Position numbers and translations under genes: made by a program. A stretch of DNA of 64,000 nucleotides from Elymus sibiricus. Lineage: Eukaryota; Streptophyta; Magnoliopsida; Poales; Poaceae. Below are positions 10,775 to 21,892 of this stretch, piece by piece. Numbering within the stretch: position 1 is the first letter of the stretch; every line of letters starts with the position of its first letter. The stretch lies in the NCBI GenBank assembly GCA_039707655.1, contig CM077676.1, positions 381,490,114 through 381,554,113 on the forward strand, in the 5' to 3' direction. Below the pieces are notes generated by a model, which was given only the letters and a program-made list of their open reading frames with translations, was not told where the DNA came from and did no database searches.

Positions 10775-13700
10775 ATGACTTAGTGGAGGGTGCTTTGTTG
10801 GAATATCCGTGGCATCAACTCTGAAGACAAGCACCTCGCTCTCCGAAATGCCATCCAAAAAAGTGGTTGCTCTATTATTTGTTTGCAAGAAACCAAGCGC
10901 CCTTTATTTGACTTGGCTTATGTTAAACTCTGCTGTCCTAGACAATTTGATCGTTTTGTGTTCATGCCCTCTGATGGGGCCTCGGGGGGTCTGATTACTA
11001 TTTGGAACAGTTCATTATTCTCGAGCACTCTTTTGTTTAATGAATCGTTTGCTATTGGCATTAAATTCACTTCCCTTCAAATAGCTAAAGAGTGGTCACT
11101 TTTGAATATATATGGACCTTGTAATGGCCCTGCCAGGGATATTTTCACCACCTGGTTATTTGATCTGAACATCCCGGATAATGAGGATTGGCTGCTAATA
11201 GGTGATTTTAATTACATCTGAAGTCCAGACAACAGGAATAAACCGGGTGGGGATGTTAATGACATGCTTGTTTTCAATGATTTTATCCATTCACAATCTC
11301 TTGTTGAGTTACCCATCAAGGGCCGGGCATACACATGGAGTAATATGCAACTGAACCCATTGCTGGAGCAGTTAGATTGGTATTTTACCTCGGTCAACTG
11401 GACCAGTAACTATCCTAACAGTGTTGTCACACCTCTAGCCAAACCTGTTTCGGACCACACGCCCTGCGTGGTGAGTATTGATACTAAAATGCCCAAGAGC
11501 AAAGTATTACGTTTCGAGAACTTTTGGATACAGCATGCAGGTTTCTTTGATGTTGTCAAAAACTCATGGTCCAAATATTGTTATGCTCCCAATGATGCGG
11601 CTATGCTGTGTAAAAAACTGAAGAACCTTCGGTATGCCCTCAAAGGTTGGAGTAGAAATATCTCACGCCTTAACACTTGCATTGATAACTGTAATCGGGC
11701 TCTTGCACAGCTAGATGATATAGAGGACAAACGAGCCCTATCTGTACCTGAAGGCAACTTCCGTGTTATTCTGAAAAAACACACGCTCACACTGCTGAAA
11801 TATAAGGCAGAGTATTGGAAAAAAGGTATACAGTTAGATGGTTCAAGTGTGGCGGCGAGAACACTAAATTCTTTCACTCGACAGCTACTGAGCGCTTCCG
11901 ACGGAACTCAATTGCCTCGCTCAAATTGCCAGATGACACGGTGGTCACAGATCATAGTGGTAAGGAAGCTATCCTGTTTAATACCTACAAGGACAGACTC
12001 GGGCAATCTAATCCGGTGGATATGAAATTTGATTTGCCGTCTATCATTAAACGTATAGATGGGCTGGATGATCTCACAGTGCCCTTCACGCGGGAAGAAA
12101 TTGATCAGGTAGTTAAAGAGATGCCAACTGACTGCGCACCGGGTCCTGATGGGTTTAATGGCTGTTTCCTAAAATCTTGTTGGCATATCATAAAAGAGAA
12201 CTTTTATAAGGTTTGTATGGATTTCTATGATGGATGTATTGATATCAGCAGTCTGAACTCAGGTTTTATAACCCTAATTCCCAAGATCCAATCACCGCAA
12301 ACGGCAAATAATTTTAGGCCTATCACGCTCCTTAACTGTTGTCTGAAGTTGATAACTAAGCTGCTCGCTAACCGCTTACAGAAACTGATCCTGCGTGTCA
12401 TCCACCGCAATCAATATGGCTTCCTCAAGGGTAGGTCCATCCAGGACTGCCTTGCGTGGGTGTTTGAATATATACATCAGTGCCAGGCCTCTGGAAGAGA
12501 GTGTTTTTTGCTCAAGCTGGATTTTACCAAAGCGTTCGACACCATCGAGCATGAACCAATGATCCAAATTATGAGGAATATGGGCTTCAATGATAAATGG
12601 CTAAGCTGGATCGAGTGTATATTTTCCTCTGGTAGCTCGTCAGTGTTACTAAATTGCACTCCGGGGAGACAGTTCCTGTGCAAACGCGGCGTCAGACAAG
12701 GTGACCACTTGTCACCCTTAATCTTCGTGCTGGCGGCGGACTTGCTACAGCCGGCAATTAATGATGCACACGCCCAGGGTCTGATTCACCTCCCAATTCC
12801 TACCCGCAACGATGACTATCCAGTGATTCAATATGCGGACGACACAATTGTTGTCATGCCCGCATGCCCCAGACAAGCAGAACATATGAAGAGAATATTG
12901 TCTGACTACGCCACTTCGGTCGGTCTGCATATTAACTTCCATAAATTAACCCTAGTGCCGATCAACCTGAACCAAATTGATACACATACTCTCGCCCAAA
13001 TCTTTCAGTGTGCAGTTGGGAGTATGCTCTTCACGTACCTTGGGCTGCCAATGGGCACCACAAGGCCGTCTATTGTAGACTTGATGCCGTTGGTATCTTC
13101 TGTTCAGAGACGTATGCCTGCAACTGCCTCACTTCTCGACTATGATTCCAAACTCACGCTAGTTAATTCAATGATCACATCATTGGTAGTCTACGCGATG
13201 AGCTCAGTCAAGATACACCCCAGGATTCTGGACCACCTGGATAAATTACGGAGAAGCTGTCTCTGGAAGAAAAGGACTGAAGATGGTCTTACAGGGAACT
13301 CGCTTGCATCGTGGGATTTAGTTTGCCGACCAAAAACTAGAGGCGGGTTGGGGATCATCAACCTTAAACTCCAGAACCAAGGGCTCTTGCTTAAGCAGTT
13401 ACATAAATTCTACAACAATGATGATATCCCGTGGGTGCAGCTAATTTGGTCGGCGTACTACACTGACACTCACTCGACTGAACCTTGCGGCTCGTTTTGG
13501 TGGAGGGACGTCCTCCAACTATCGGATGTCTACAGGGGTGTGACGAGGGTCGATGTGGGTGATGGCAAAACCACGCTTTTCTGGAAGGACCTTTGGCAGG
13601 ACCAAGTCATATCCGAATCACATCCTCGGGCGTTCTCTTTTTGCCGCCAGGAGGATATTTCAGTCAACAAGCTTCTTTCAGCAGAATCATTAGGCCAGAT

Positions 13701-14361
13701 ATTCCATCTACCCCTTTCGATTGAAGCTCGTGAGGAAATCAGAGATCTACAAGACACCACTCGGGGAGTGGATCCATCTTCTGGTACCAATGACACTTGG
13801 CTTTGCGCCTGGGGGGGCAAAGAGTTTAGAGCCAACAAGTTCTATAGCTATTGCTTCAGAAATGTGCAGGTGGATGAAGCCTTTGATTGGATTTGGAAGA
13901 CCAAATGCACAATGCAATGGAAGGTATTTCTCTGGCTGCTCCTGAATGACCGCTTAAACACAAGAAATATGTTGCGTAGGAGGCACTACAGGGTTGACAA
14001 TGATGACTATAATTGCCTGCTATGCCACAACCCACCTGAGGAGAGCTTGCTGCACCTTTTCTTCAGATGCCCCTTTAGTGTGGATTGCTGGAATTCCTTG
14101 GGCATTATTTGGCCCCAGGGTGACTGTTGGCTGCATCTAGTTCATGTGGCCAGAGCGAATTGGAGTAAACCTATGTTCTTGGAGATATTTACTGTGGCTA
14201 CCTGGGGGATCTGGAAGGAGAGAAACAATAAACACTTCAGAGGTGTGCCACCTTCGCATAGCTCCTGGTTGGCTAGATTCAAAAGCGACTTTGCGATGAT
14301 GGTACATAGGGCAAACATAAAGTTTGAACCCTTCATACTTTCCTTTGTTGCTGCTCTCTGA
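10775..14361 (+). pseudogene. LINE ORF2: endonuclease, reverse transcriptase and zf-RVT
   Basis: The frame enters at about 10790 (CWNIRGI); an in-frame TAG lies just after the likely ATG at 10774-10776. The AP-type endonuclease shows the QETK, GDFN and SDHTP motifs. A TGA at 11219-11221 follows GDFNYI; the expected CGA (Arg) would need one C-to-T change. The frame then shifts in the A6 tract at 11819-11824. From 11815 an 848-codon open frame holds the RT, with PGPDGFNGCF, FLKGRSIQDC, LDFTKAFD and the YADD active site (about residue 340). It ends in the zf-RVT domain (WKVFLWLLLNDRLNT...CPFSVDCW). This protein would nick DNA and prime cDNA synthesis; here it is broken three times in the first third only. 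Confidence 0.88.
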
Positions 14362-15595
14362 TGTTGATCTGCAGTACTTTGTTAGCTGCTATTGCTCTCT
14401 GGATCTACACTTTGTACTCTAGTCATTCACTAGTCTGTTAGGAACTGACCTTCCACCTCTACCCCACCCCTCCCCTTTGTACAAACCATGTAACCTTGTT
14501 GACCAGTGAAATTTAAAAGTCAGTGGGAGCCTTTCCCACTGTCATTGTTCCTAAAAAAACGTGACAAACCCCGGGAAATTTTGCCGGCAAAGCACACCAA
14601 GGACGCTGTTGGGCCTGCGGACTCCACTGGCGTGTAGCCAACCCCTGCAGTATGACAAGGCCAACGCATTAGATATTTTAAGAAATGTGAAGGCAAAAGG
14701 TACAAAAAGAGTAAATGCACTTACTTCTCCCCATCAGGCCTAATCACCGGCCTCTGCTCGTGGGTCGCCGGCAGGGGCGGGAGCCGTGTACCACCACGCT
14801 GGTACACGGTGACCCCCTCAACCACCTCGCCCTCACTATCAGTAAACTGATCCCCGCCACCATCAGCATGGCCACTCGGCCCTCAGGCGGATCCGGCCAG
14901 GTACCCCATCCGGACGTCTCCTGGGACATAGCCCGATCCCCGTCCTGGTCCAGAGTCTCGTGGGCCGAAGTCTCATGGGCCGAAGCCTCTAGGACCGGAG
15001 TCTCGTGGGCCGAAGGCCCGTCGACCCGAGGCTCGTGGTCCGGAGTCCCCGTAGCCTCCACCTCAGATGGGTCCACCCTACCAGTCATGTGCTCGAGTGA
15101 ATGAGCTGGGGGTGGCAGCGAGGAAGGCGTAGCAGTCTGCCTACCTCTCCCGCGGCCACGTCCTTTACTACCTCTCTTGTTCCCTCCCCGACCTCCTCTC
15201 CTGGTGGGCAACGACGCCGACGAAGAAGCGCCCGCCGGTGTCCCCAAACTGTCTATCAACGCTCTCCGGAGATGTAGGGGTGGAATGGAAGTACCTCTCC
15301 CACGGGCTACCGCCGAAGAAGTACCCGCGGAGCGCTCTGGACCCGCGCCCACCATCTTTCAACACCTGCCATGACAAAGAGTAAACGAAATTAGTGCAAC
15401 ATAAAAAAATTGAATACCTGACATGAATAATAATATGTATATAATTTAAGTTGGGATGCATACAAACTAATAATAGTCTGGATCGTCTATATATGCTGCG
15501 GGATCAATAGATGCATCATCATCATCACTATCACGCATGTCGTCATGAATGACGTGTTCATCGGGTTCAGCGGCATCAACATGTGGAAGGCCTTT

Positions 15596-18500
15596 CTATA
15601 ATCGGTCAAGCATTGACAGGTCATCCATAGCAGTAACCTCTTCTTGTTCCGGCTCTTCTTGTTCCGGCTCTTCTTGTTCAGGCTCAGTGGTGAAGTCGGA
15701 TTCATTGTCATTGTCTACTTCCATGTTCTGGGGTGAAGTAGAGCGGTTCTTGAAACATTTTTTGGAAAGACGTGTTTCTTGGAAGAATTCTCCTTCATAT
15801 GTGTCTGGGTTAATGTGAGGTTCATAATCCTCTTCATTGGGGGGAGGTGGTCTAACACGTGGCGGCACTTCATAAACGACATCCCAACCATTCAGATTTG
15901 TATTAGTTTGGCAGGCCCACGGTAGATAGAAAACTTGGGTCGCCTGTTGAGCCGTAATATAGACATCGGGAACATCTAAATGGGTGCTTTGTTTGATTTC
16001 GACTAGCCCTATATGTTCATGAGTCCTTCTAGTCTCCTTCGGCTGGAACCAATAACATTTGAAGACTATGACATTCGGTGGGTTTTCACCATAGAATAGA
16101 AGTTCATAAATTGCTTCAACTCTTCCATAATACTCGGTACCTCCTTCGCCGATAGAAGAGACACCACAATTTGTAGATTTTCGGTCGGCCATAGATAGCT
16201 CTTTGCCAAAGGTACGAAAGCGATACCCATTGATGTCGTATTTCTCAAATGAACGGACCTTATAGTCAAAACCATTAGCGGCTTGTCTCAATTTGGCGTC
16301 CATAGACTCTGAATTAGCCTACAAGTTTAATACGAAAGGATTGTTGCATTAGCCGCAAATTAGACCAAGAAATGAAATGGTCTATTAATGGTAATTACCG
16401 TTTGTTTGAACCAAGAGATGAAACCGGGATAGCCACCTCCATGCTTTGCCAGAAGCTCATACTCTTCGATGGAATCCTTTTGGATCACCGCTCCATCCGA
16501 GAATTTGGTGACGTATCGACTGTATCAAATATCCGGGAATAAGAGCAGTTCAAAGGAATTAGAAGTTGCAAAACAATGTACCGAGAACTTACTCGATGTA
16601 CGGCCGCACTTCTGTTAGGTTGTTGAAGATATACAATGAAATGGTCCGCCATTCTTCGACATCCAACACTATTGGTTTCGAAGCACCGGCTGGTGCGAGC
16701 TTCCCTTTGAATAGGCTGAGGTTGGATCCACCTTTTTTAGGGTCGCTAGCATTGTACCGAGGCTTCGGATTATGCAAATGACGATTTTTGGCTTCTTAGT
16801 GTGCTGTCACGAAGTTTGCCGCCTCCTCAATAATGAATGCCTCGGCCATCGATGCTTCAATTCTACGTTTATTTTTACATTTTGCTCGAAGCGTCTTCTG
16901 CATCCTCTCAGTTGCATAGCACCAACGATTTTGCACGCCCCCCCCCAATCTTGCCTTGGTCGGGAGATGTAAAATCAAATGCTGCATTGGATTAAAGAAG
17001 CCCGGTGGAAAGATCTTCTCTAACTTGCAGAGCAACTTCGGCGCCAACTTTTCCATGTCATCTAGCACGCCAGGCGATAGTTCTTTCGCATAAAGAACAT
17101 GGAAGAAATAGCTTAGCTCTGCCAGTACTAGCCATTCATCCTCAGGGATAAAGCCACGCAACATCACCGGCATTACCCGCTCAAGCCATATGTGCCAATC
17201 ATGACTCTTGAGACCAAATATTTTCAATTTTTCAAGACTCGCTCCCCTCTTTAGATTCGCTGCATACCCATCAGGGAACATCAACTGCATTTTCACCCAC
17301 AAGATAATTTCCCTCATAGCTAGCCTTCCAAGATTGAACCAGGCCTTTGGCTTCGTCCAGTTCTGCTTTCCTTTCGGTTGTCGCATGTTTTGTAACGGTC
17401 TATCACATAGAGTCTGCTGATCGACTCTAGCCTTAGGATTATCCTTTGACTTCCCCTCTATGCCGAACAATGTACCAAAAAGGGCCTCGCCGATATTCTT
17501 TTCAGTGTGCATCACGTCGATGTTGTGTGGAAGAAGGAGGTCTTTGAAGTAAGGCAGATCCCACAAGCATGTCTTGTGAGTCCAGGGCTGTTCCGAATTA
17601 TACCCCTTGAAATACCCTGGACGCTCTGGATCAGGCTCGAGAGCGTTTAACTGATCCAGGATTTGTTGGCCAGTCAACGCAGATGGTGCAGAGTTTTTGA
17701 CAACTCTACCTTTGATGAAGTTCTTCTTGTCTTTTCTGAACTTATGGCGAGGATCTAGGAACTGTCTATGCAAGTCGAAGCAAGAATACTTGCGACCCGC
17801 CTGCAGCCAATGAAACTAAAGAGCTGCCTTGCATGTGGGGCACGGGAACCTTCCATGCGTACACCAGCCAATGAATAGCGCATACGCCGGCAAGTCATGC
17901 ATCGAGTACATGTACCAGACACACATTATGAAGTTTTGTTTGCTAGCGGCATCGTATGTCTTGAACCCATTATCCCAAGCTTCTTGCAATTCATCCTTAA
18001 GCGGCTGCATGTACACATTCATATTCTTCCCCGGATAGTTGGGCCCTGGAATTATCAACGTCAGGAAAATGTTCTTTCTTTGCATAATCTGTCCGGGGGG
18101 GAGATTGAGTGGAATGACAAATACAGGCCAACAACTGTATTGGGTTGCCGTCATACCAAACGGATTGAACCCATCCATGCCAATGCACACTCGATGATGC
18201 CTTGGATCTGCCGCTTTATGCTCATGTAATGCATCGAAGTGCTTCCACGCAAAACCATCTGATGTGTGTACCAACATCTGATTCCCATCTGCATCTAGTT
18301 CGGTTCTTTTGCCCAATTTGTGCCATGTCATCTGTCTAGCCATCTCTTTGACCATGAAAATACGTTGAAGTCTTGGTACGATTGGCAGATACCGAAGAAC
18401 ATTAACGGGGATTTTGGTCTGCCTCTTCTCACCCATACCGTTGTCTACCACAACATACCTGGAAGACTTGCAAATGGGACAATAGTTCAAGTCCGCATAC

Positions 18501-19144
18501 TCAAGCCTAAATAAGGCACATCCTTTCTCACAGGCATCTATCTTCTCATAGGGCATCTTAAGTACACGGAGGATTTTGTTCGACTGGTACAGGTTTGCTG
18601 GCATTACATGGCCTTTGGGTAGAAAGCGTCCAAATAGTGTCATCATCGCGTGGTAGCATTCTCTGCCCAAGTTGAATTGAGCCTTCAGAGCCATTACTTG
18701 TGCGATGGCATCCAGCTGACAAAGCTCAGTGTGCTCGTGGAGAGGACGTTTTGAAGACTCCAACATTTCATTGAAGGCCTTTGCAGATTCCTCCGTCTCA
18801 TCGTCCGAATCCCGAGCATCATCAAAGTCTTGCACCATGTCTTCGATCCCGGTACCATGCTCGTTGGTGCGACGACGAACCACCTCAGCTCTGGTACGTT
18901 GGGCAGACTCACCATGAAATGTCCACACCGTATAATCAGGCGTAAAACCCCACTTCTGCAGGTGTTTACCCATTTCACCCTCTGTCCTCTGTGAAATGTT
19001 GTCGCACCTAACACAGGGGCACCAGGATTTTCTCTGGCCATTTGCAAATGCGGCTTTCACAAACCCCTTGGTTTTTGTTAACCATTCATTGGTCATGTCT
19101 TTCTGACTAGTGTGACAGGTGTACATCCACGCACGATCACTCAT
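15596..19144 (-). pseudogene. CACTA TNP2-type transposase
   Basis: Three exons with good splice sites: 19144-16593, 16519-16399 and 16318-15596. The protein starts MSDRAWMYTCHTSQ. It has, in order, the transposase-associated domain (residues 1-80), the Transposase_21 core (about 240-560, with IGMDGFNPFG and DVMHTEKN acidic motifs and a CPTC metal site), DUF4218 (WLVLAELSYFF... to EEAANFV) and, in exon 3, DUF4216 followed by an acidic tail with repeated EEPEQ. Two in-frame stops break exon 1: TAG at 17818-17816 after CPTCKAAL, and TAA at 16798-16796 after FVTAH. The frame is otherwise unchanged across both. This is the catalytic transposase of En/Spm-type elements. Confidence 0.9.
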
Positions 19145-19281
19145 CTTGCCTACCTACTAAACACACAAGAAATATATATATATATAATTCAGCATATATA
19201 TTCATCAGTTAATCAAGTTTGTCAATTTTATTACGTCCATGCAACCTACACGCTAATAGGTAAAGATAGGTCCTAATCCCA

Positions 19282-19495
19282 CCCGAGTATGTGTAGATTG
19301 GGTTCGTTTTCCCATGCTCTGCTCCAGATCCGACGCAAAATTTCGGCAACACCTCCCCGTTGTTCTCCTGATACACGTCTCGGCAATAAACAGAGAGGAT
19401 GTGTACTCGGAGAACAACAGGGAGGCACTGACGAAATTCTGCATCGGATCCGAAGCAGAGCATGGGAAAACGAACCCAATCTACACATACTCGGG
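19282..19495. repeat. 95 bp-arm hairpin upstream of the CACTA transposase gene
   Basis: The left arm (19282-19376) and right arm (19401-19495) are reverse complements with about 83 of 95 bases paired. The outer 42 bases, from CCCGAGTATGTG inward, pair perfectly; the loop is 24 bases. The hairpin lies about 140 bp upstream of the TNP2 start codon and gives false ORFs on both strands. Confidence 0.88.
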
Positions 19496-19519
19496 CTGTC
19501 CATGGATAACGTTGGACAA

Positions 19520-19583
19520 TTCGAAAGAATCACGGTTATAAATATACAAATGCATGCATATTTATAACTGTAACCCTTTCGAA
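19520..19583. repeat. 64 bp imperfect palindrome upstream of the CACTA transposase gene
   Basis: The sequence begins TTCGAAAG and ends CTTTCGAA, with TTATAAATAT / ATATTTATAA further in and TGCATGCA at the centre. It lies 24 bp to the right of the larger hairpin. Together they make the upstream region of TNP2 a double foldback. Confidence 0.85.
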
Positions 19584-19862
19584 TGGGAGACGCATCCTGG
19601 TCACGCATACTGATGATTGAATCTACCTATAGCTAGCAAGTATCATCGGCACGAAGACCGGAACAGAGCAAATGAAGGGGGGGAGGAGGAGATGTCATTT
19701 GTGCTCACCCATGAACGCAGGGGAGCTCGTCGAACGGACGGGGAGGTCGTCGAACACCAGACCCTCGCAGCGACGAAACAACTGCACATTTAAATCCACC
19801 CGATCAACACGAATATTCAATCCCGATAAAAATCTCTCTATATATAACTGCTTTTCCACTAC

Positions 19863-20225
19863 TCTTTTATTCTTCTTCTCCTCTATTTCTTCTTCTTCTT
19901 CCTTATCTTCTTCTTCTTCTTCTTCTTCTTCTTCTTCTTCTTCTTCTTCTTTTCTTCTCCTCTTCTGCTTCTCCTCTTTTTCTTCTTCTTCTCCTCTTCT
20001 CATGTTTTTCCTCTTCTTCTCCTCTTCTCCTCTTTTCCTTCTTCTTCTTCTTCTTCTTCTTCTTCTTCTTCTTCTTCTTCTTCTTCTTTTCTTCTCCTCC
20101 TCTTCTTCTTCTTGTTCTTCTTCTTCTTCTTCTTCTTCTTCTTCTTCTTCTTTCTTTTCCTTTTTCCTCTTCTTCTCCTCTTCTTCTTCTCGTCTTCTCC
20201 TCTTTTTCTTCTTCTTCTTCTTCTT

Positions 20226-20256
<31 letters not shown>

Positions 20257-20386
20257 TTCTTCTTCTTCTACTTCTTCTTCTTTTCTTCTCCTCCTCTTCT
20301 TCTTCCTTCTTTTCCTTTTTCCTCTTCTTCTACTTATTCTTCTTTTCTTCTTTTTTTTTCATCATCTTCTTCTTCTTCTAATTTTG
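19863..20386. repeat. Long (TTC)n microsatellite
   Basis: About 520 bp of mostly TTC, with CTCC and TTTC interruptions, occurs in several internally repeated blocks (for example CTTTTCCTTTTTCCTCTTC twice). It produces long Ser/Phe/Leu false ORFs. No gene. Confidence 0.95.
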
Positions 20387-20509
20387 ACTAACCTAAAATA
20401 TGACTAACCTAAAATCTTCTTCTCCTAGTTCTTTTCTAACCTAACCTAGCACTAACCTAACAGTACCGATTAAACAAAAAAAAGAAAAAATAGAGAAGAA
20501 AAAAACTCA

Positions 20510-20670
20510 CCGGAGGGGGGCGGCGAGGGCGACTGGGCGGTGGATCTGGGCGGCGGGGCGGCGGGGCGGCGGGGCCGCGGATGGTGGGGCGGCAGGGCCG
20601 CGGATGGTGGGGCGGCGGCAGCGACGGGCGCGGCGGGGGCGGCGGTGGGTCATCGGGGTGGCGGCTGCGC

Positions 20671-20705
<35 letters not shown>
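20510..20705. repeat. GC-rich (CGG)-type repeat and (GA)n tract
   Basis: At 20518-20660 there are degenerate GGCGG/GGTGGGGCGGC units, including two copies of CCGCGGATGGTGGGGCGGC. A (GA)n run of about 26 bp follows at about 20674-20702. It lies just inside the right subterminal region of the CACTA element. No coding signal. Confidence 0.8.
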
Positions 20706-20739
20706 GGGTGGGGCACGGCCGTTAGATACGTTAGGCAAC

Positions 20740-21061
20740 ACGAGCTTTGCCATCTGCTTTTTGCGGTCTTTGTCGTCTGCTTCGCTTTGCCGTCTGCTAG
20801 CTGACGGCATCCAGGCCGTCCGTTTGACCTAATCAGCTCCAAGCTCCAGTGGGGCCCAGATGGGCTCTTTGCCGTCTGCTTTTAGGCTCTTTGCCGTCGG
20901 CTAGCGGACGGCAAAGATTGTACTGACGGCAAATAAGATCTTTGCCATGAGGCCATTCTTTGCCGTCTGCTTTTGGGAAGCTGACGGCAAAGACCATCTT
21001 TACCGTCAGCTAGCAGACGGCAAAGAATGGACTGATGGCAAATTCTCTGATTCCTGTAGTG
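20740..21061 (-). repeat. CACTA right subterminal repeats and terminal inverted repeat
   Basis: Copies of the TTTGCCGTCTGC motif recur in both orientations (for example near 20868, 20890, 20958, 20982 and 21015), and the region ends with the terminal repeat CCTGTAGTG. It is the counterpart of 5306-5830. Confidence 0.88.
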
Positions 21062-21814
21062 AATGCTTGTCACTAGGGCCCAAGTGCCATGATTCCAGAT
21101 CTGAACCCTTTATGTTTTCATCAATATATTTGTGTTCTTGATCTGATCTTGCAAGTTATACGCACCTGCTATGTGTTATGATCCGCATACCCCAAGGTGA
21201 CAATAATTGGGATTCTCTCCGGTGATTGCCATAGTTTGAGGAGTTCATGTATTCACTAAGTGTTAATGCTTTGTTCCGGTTCTCTATTAAAAGGAGGCCT
21301 TAATATCCCTTAGTTTCCTTATGGACCCGCTGCCACGGGAGGGTAGGACAAAAGATGTCATGCAAGTTCTTATCGCAAACACATATGACTATATACGGAA
21401 TACATGCCTACATTACATTGATGAATTGGAGCTAGTTCTGTGTCGCCCTAGGTTATAACTGTTACATGATGAATGTTATCCAACGAATATCACTGATCCA
21501 ATGCCTACGAGTTTTTCACATATTGTTCCTTGCTAAGTTACTACTGTTGCTACTGCTGTCACAATTGCTACTACTATTGCTACTACCGTTACTGTTACCG
21601 TTACTACTATTGCCATTGCTACTATCAAACTATCATACTACTGTGCTACTGATCACTCTGCTGCAGATATTTAGTCTCCAGGTGTGGTTGAATTGACAAC
21701 TCAACTGCTAATACTTGCAAATATTCTTTGGCTTCCCTTGTGTCGAATCAATAAATTTGGGTTGAATACTCTACCCTCGAAAACTGTTGCGATCCCCAAT
21801 ATTGTGGGTTATCA
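21062..21814 (+). repeat. Element B 5' LTR, right part
   Basis: The first three bases (AAT) are the second copy of the CACTA target duplication. The rest matches 29256-30007 of the 3' LTR and ends in TGGGTTATCA. Over the roughly 910 bp of 5' LTR visible in total I count about 20 differences from the 3' LTR by eye (about 2%). A CTACTGTTGCTACTGCTG-type trinucleotide-rich stretch lies at 21540-21630. No coding signal. Confidence 0.9.
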
Positions 21815-21825
21815 AGACCTTTTTC

Positions 21826-21843
21826 TGGCTCCGTTGCCGGGGA
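21826..21843 (+). other. Element B primer binding site (tRNA-Asp type)
   Basis: TGGCTCCGTTGCCGGGGA lies 11 bp after the LTR end. It is complementary to the 3' end of plant tRNA-Asp except for one base (C>T or G>T at the fifth position). Element C has the unaltered form at 52047-52064. Confidence 0.85.
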
Positions 21844-21892
21844 GCATAGCTATATTTGTTGAGTCACTTGGGATTTATATCTGTTGATCACT

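Larger units (their letters stand above)
8760..14559 (+). mobile_element. L1-type LINE retrotransposon inside the CACTA TNPA-like gene
   Basis: Two ORFs (a CCHC zinc-knuckle ORF1, and ORF2 with endonuclease and RT) are followed by a short 3' tail ending in seven A residues (14553-14559). Both sides are exon sequence of the minus-strand TNPA-like gene, which sets the borders to within a few bases. Only a CGTG at 8756-8759 and 14560-14563 is shared at the two edges, so the target duplication is short or lost. ORF1 lacks the usual N-terminal domain, so the 5' end may be truncated. ORF1 and ORF2 both contain stops and frameshifts, so the element is inactive. Confidence 0.85.
6050..15355 (-). pseudogene. 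CACTA TNPA-like gene (Ptta/En/Spm-type transposase protein), disrupted by a LINE
   Basis: Exons predicted from GT..AG borders on the minus strand: 15355-14725, 14644 to about 14560, [LINE], about 8757-8602, 8523-8329, 8242-8069, 7984-7604, 7513-7349, 7256-7194, 7103-7003, and probably 6123 to about 6050. Exon 1 encodes a low-complexity N-terminus rich in Arg/Gly, then a segment containing RRPN-like and PVIRPDGE-like motifs seen in the plant Ptta/En/Spm family. The 8.2 kb exon carries the AKDRHAQMVG-type conserved stretch, the 7.6-8.0 kb exon carries SKSDLDHPEKF, and the 7.4 kb exon is a strong coiled coil of Glu/Leu/Arg. Damage: exon 1 appears to shift frame near 14880, the 8.2 kb exon has an in-frame TGA, and the LINE splits an exon. 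This class binds the subterminal repeats and brings the ends together. Confidence 0.72.
5306..21061 (-). mobile_element. CACTA (En/Spm-type) DNA transposon, 15,756 bp
   Basis: The left end is CACTACAGGAATCAG and the right end is the reverse complement CTGATTCCTGTAGTG. AAT lies on both sides (5303-5305 and 21062-21064). The same LTR sequence without the insertion reads TGCTTAATGCTTGTC at about 29249-29263 in B's 3' LTR, which proves the 3 bp duplication. The interior holds subterminal arrays of a TTTGCCGTCTGC-like motif at both ends, a TNP2 transposase gene and a TNPA-like gene, both on the minus strand. Long GAA/TTC microsatellites and a nested LINE (about 8760-14559) are also present; without the LINE the element is about 9.96 kb. 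Stops in TNP2 and LINE disruption of the second gene suggest it can no longer move by itself, though intact ends could be recognised in trans. Confidence 0.95.

Noticed and set aside
19672..20391. 239-codon Ser/Phe/Leu ORF
   Set aside because: It is a translation of the (TTC)n microsatellite.
21466..21696. Leu-rich 76-codon ORF (also 29658-29888)
   Set aside because: It comes from a trinucleotide-rich stretch in the LTR of element B and is present in both LTRs. It resembles a signal peptide only by composition.
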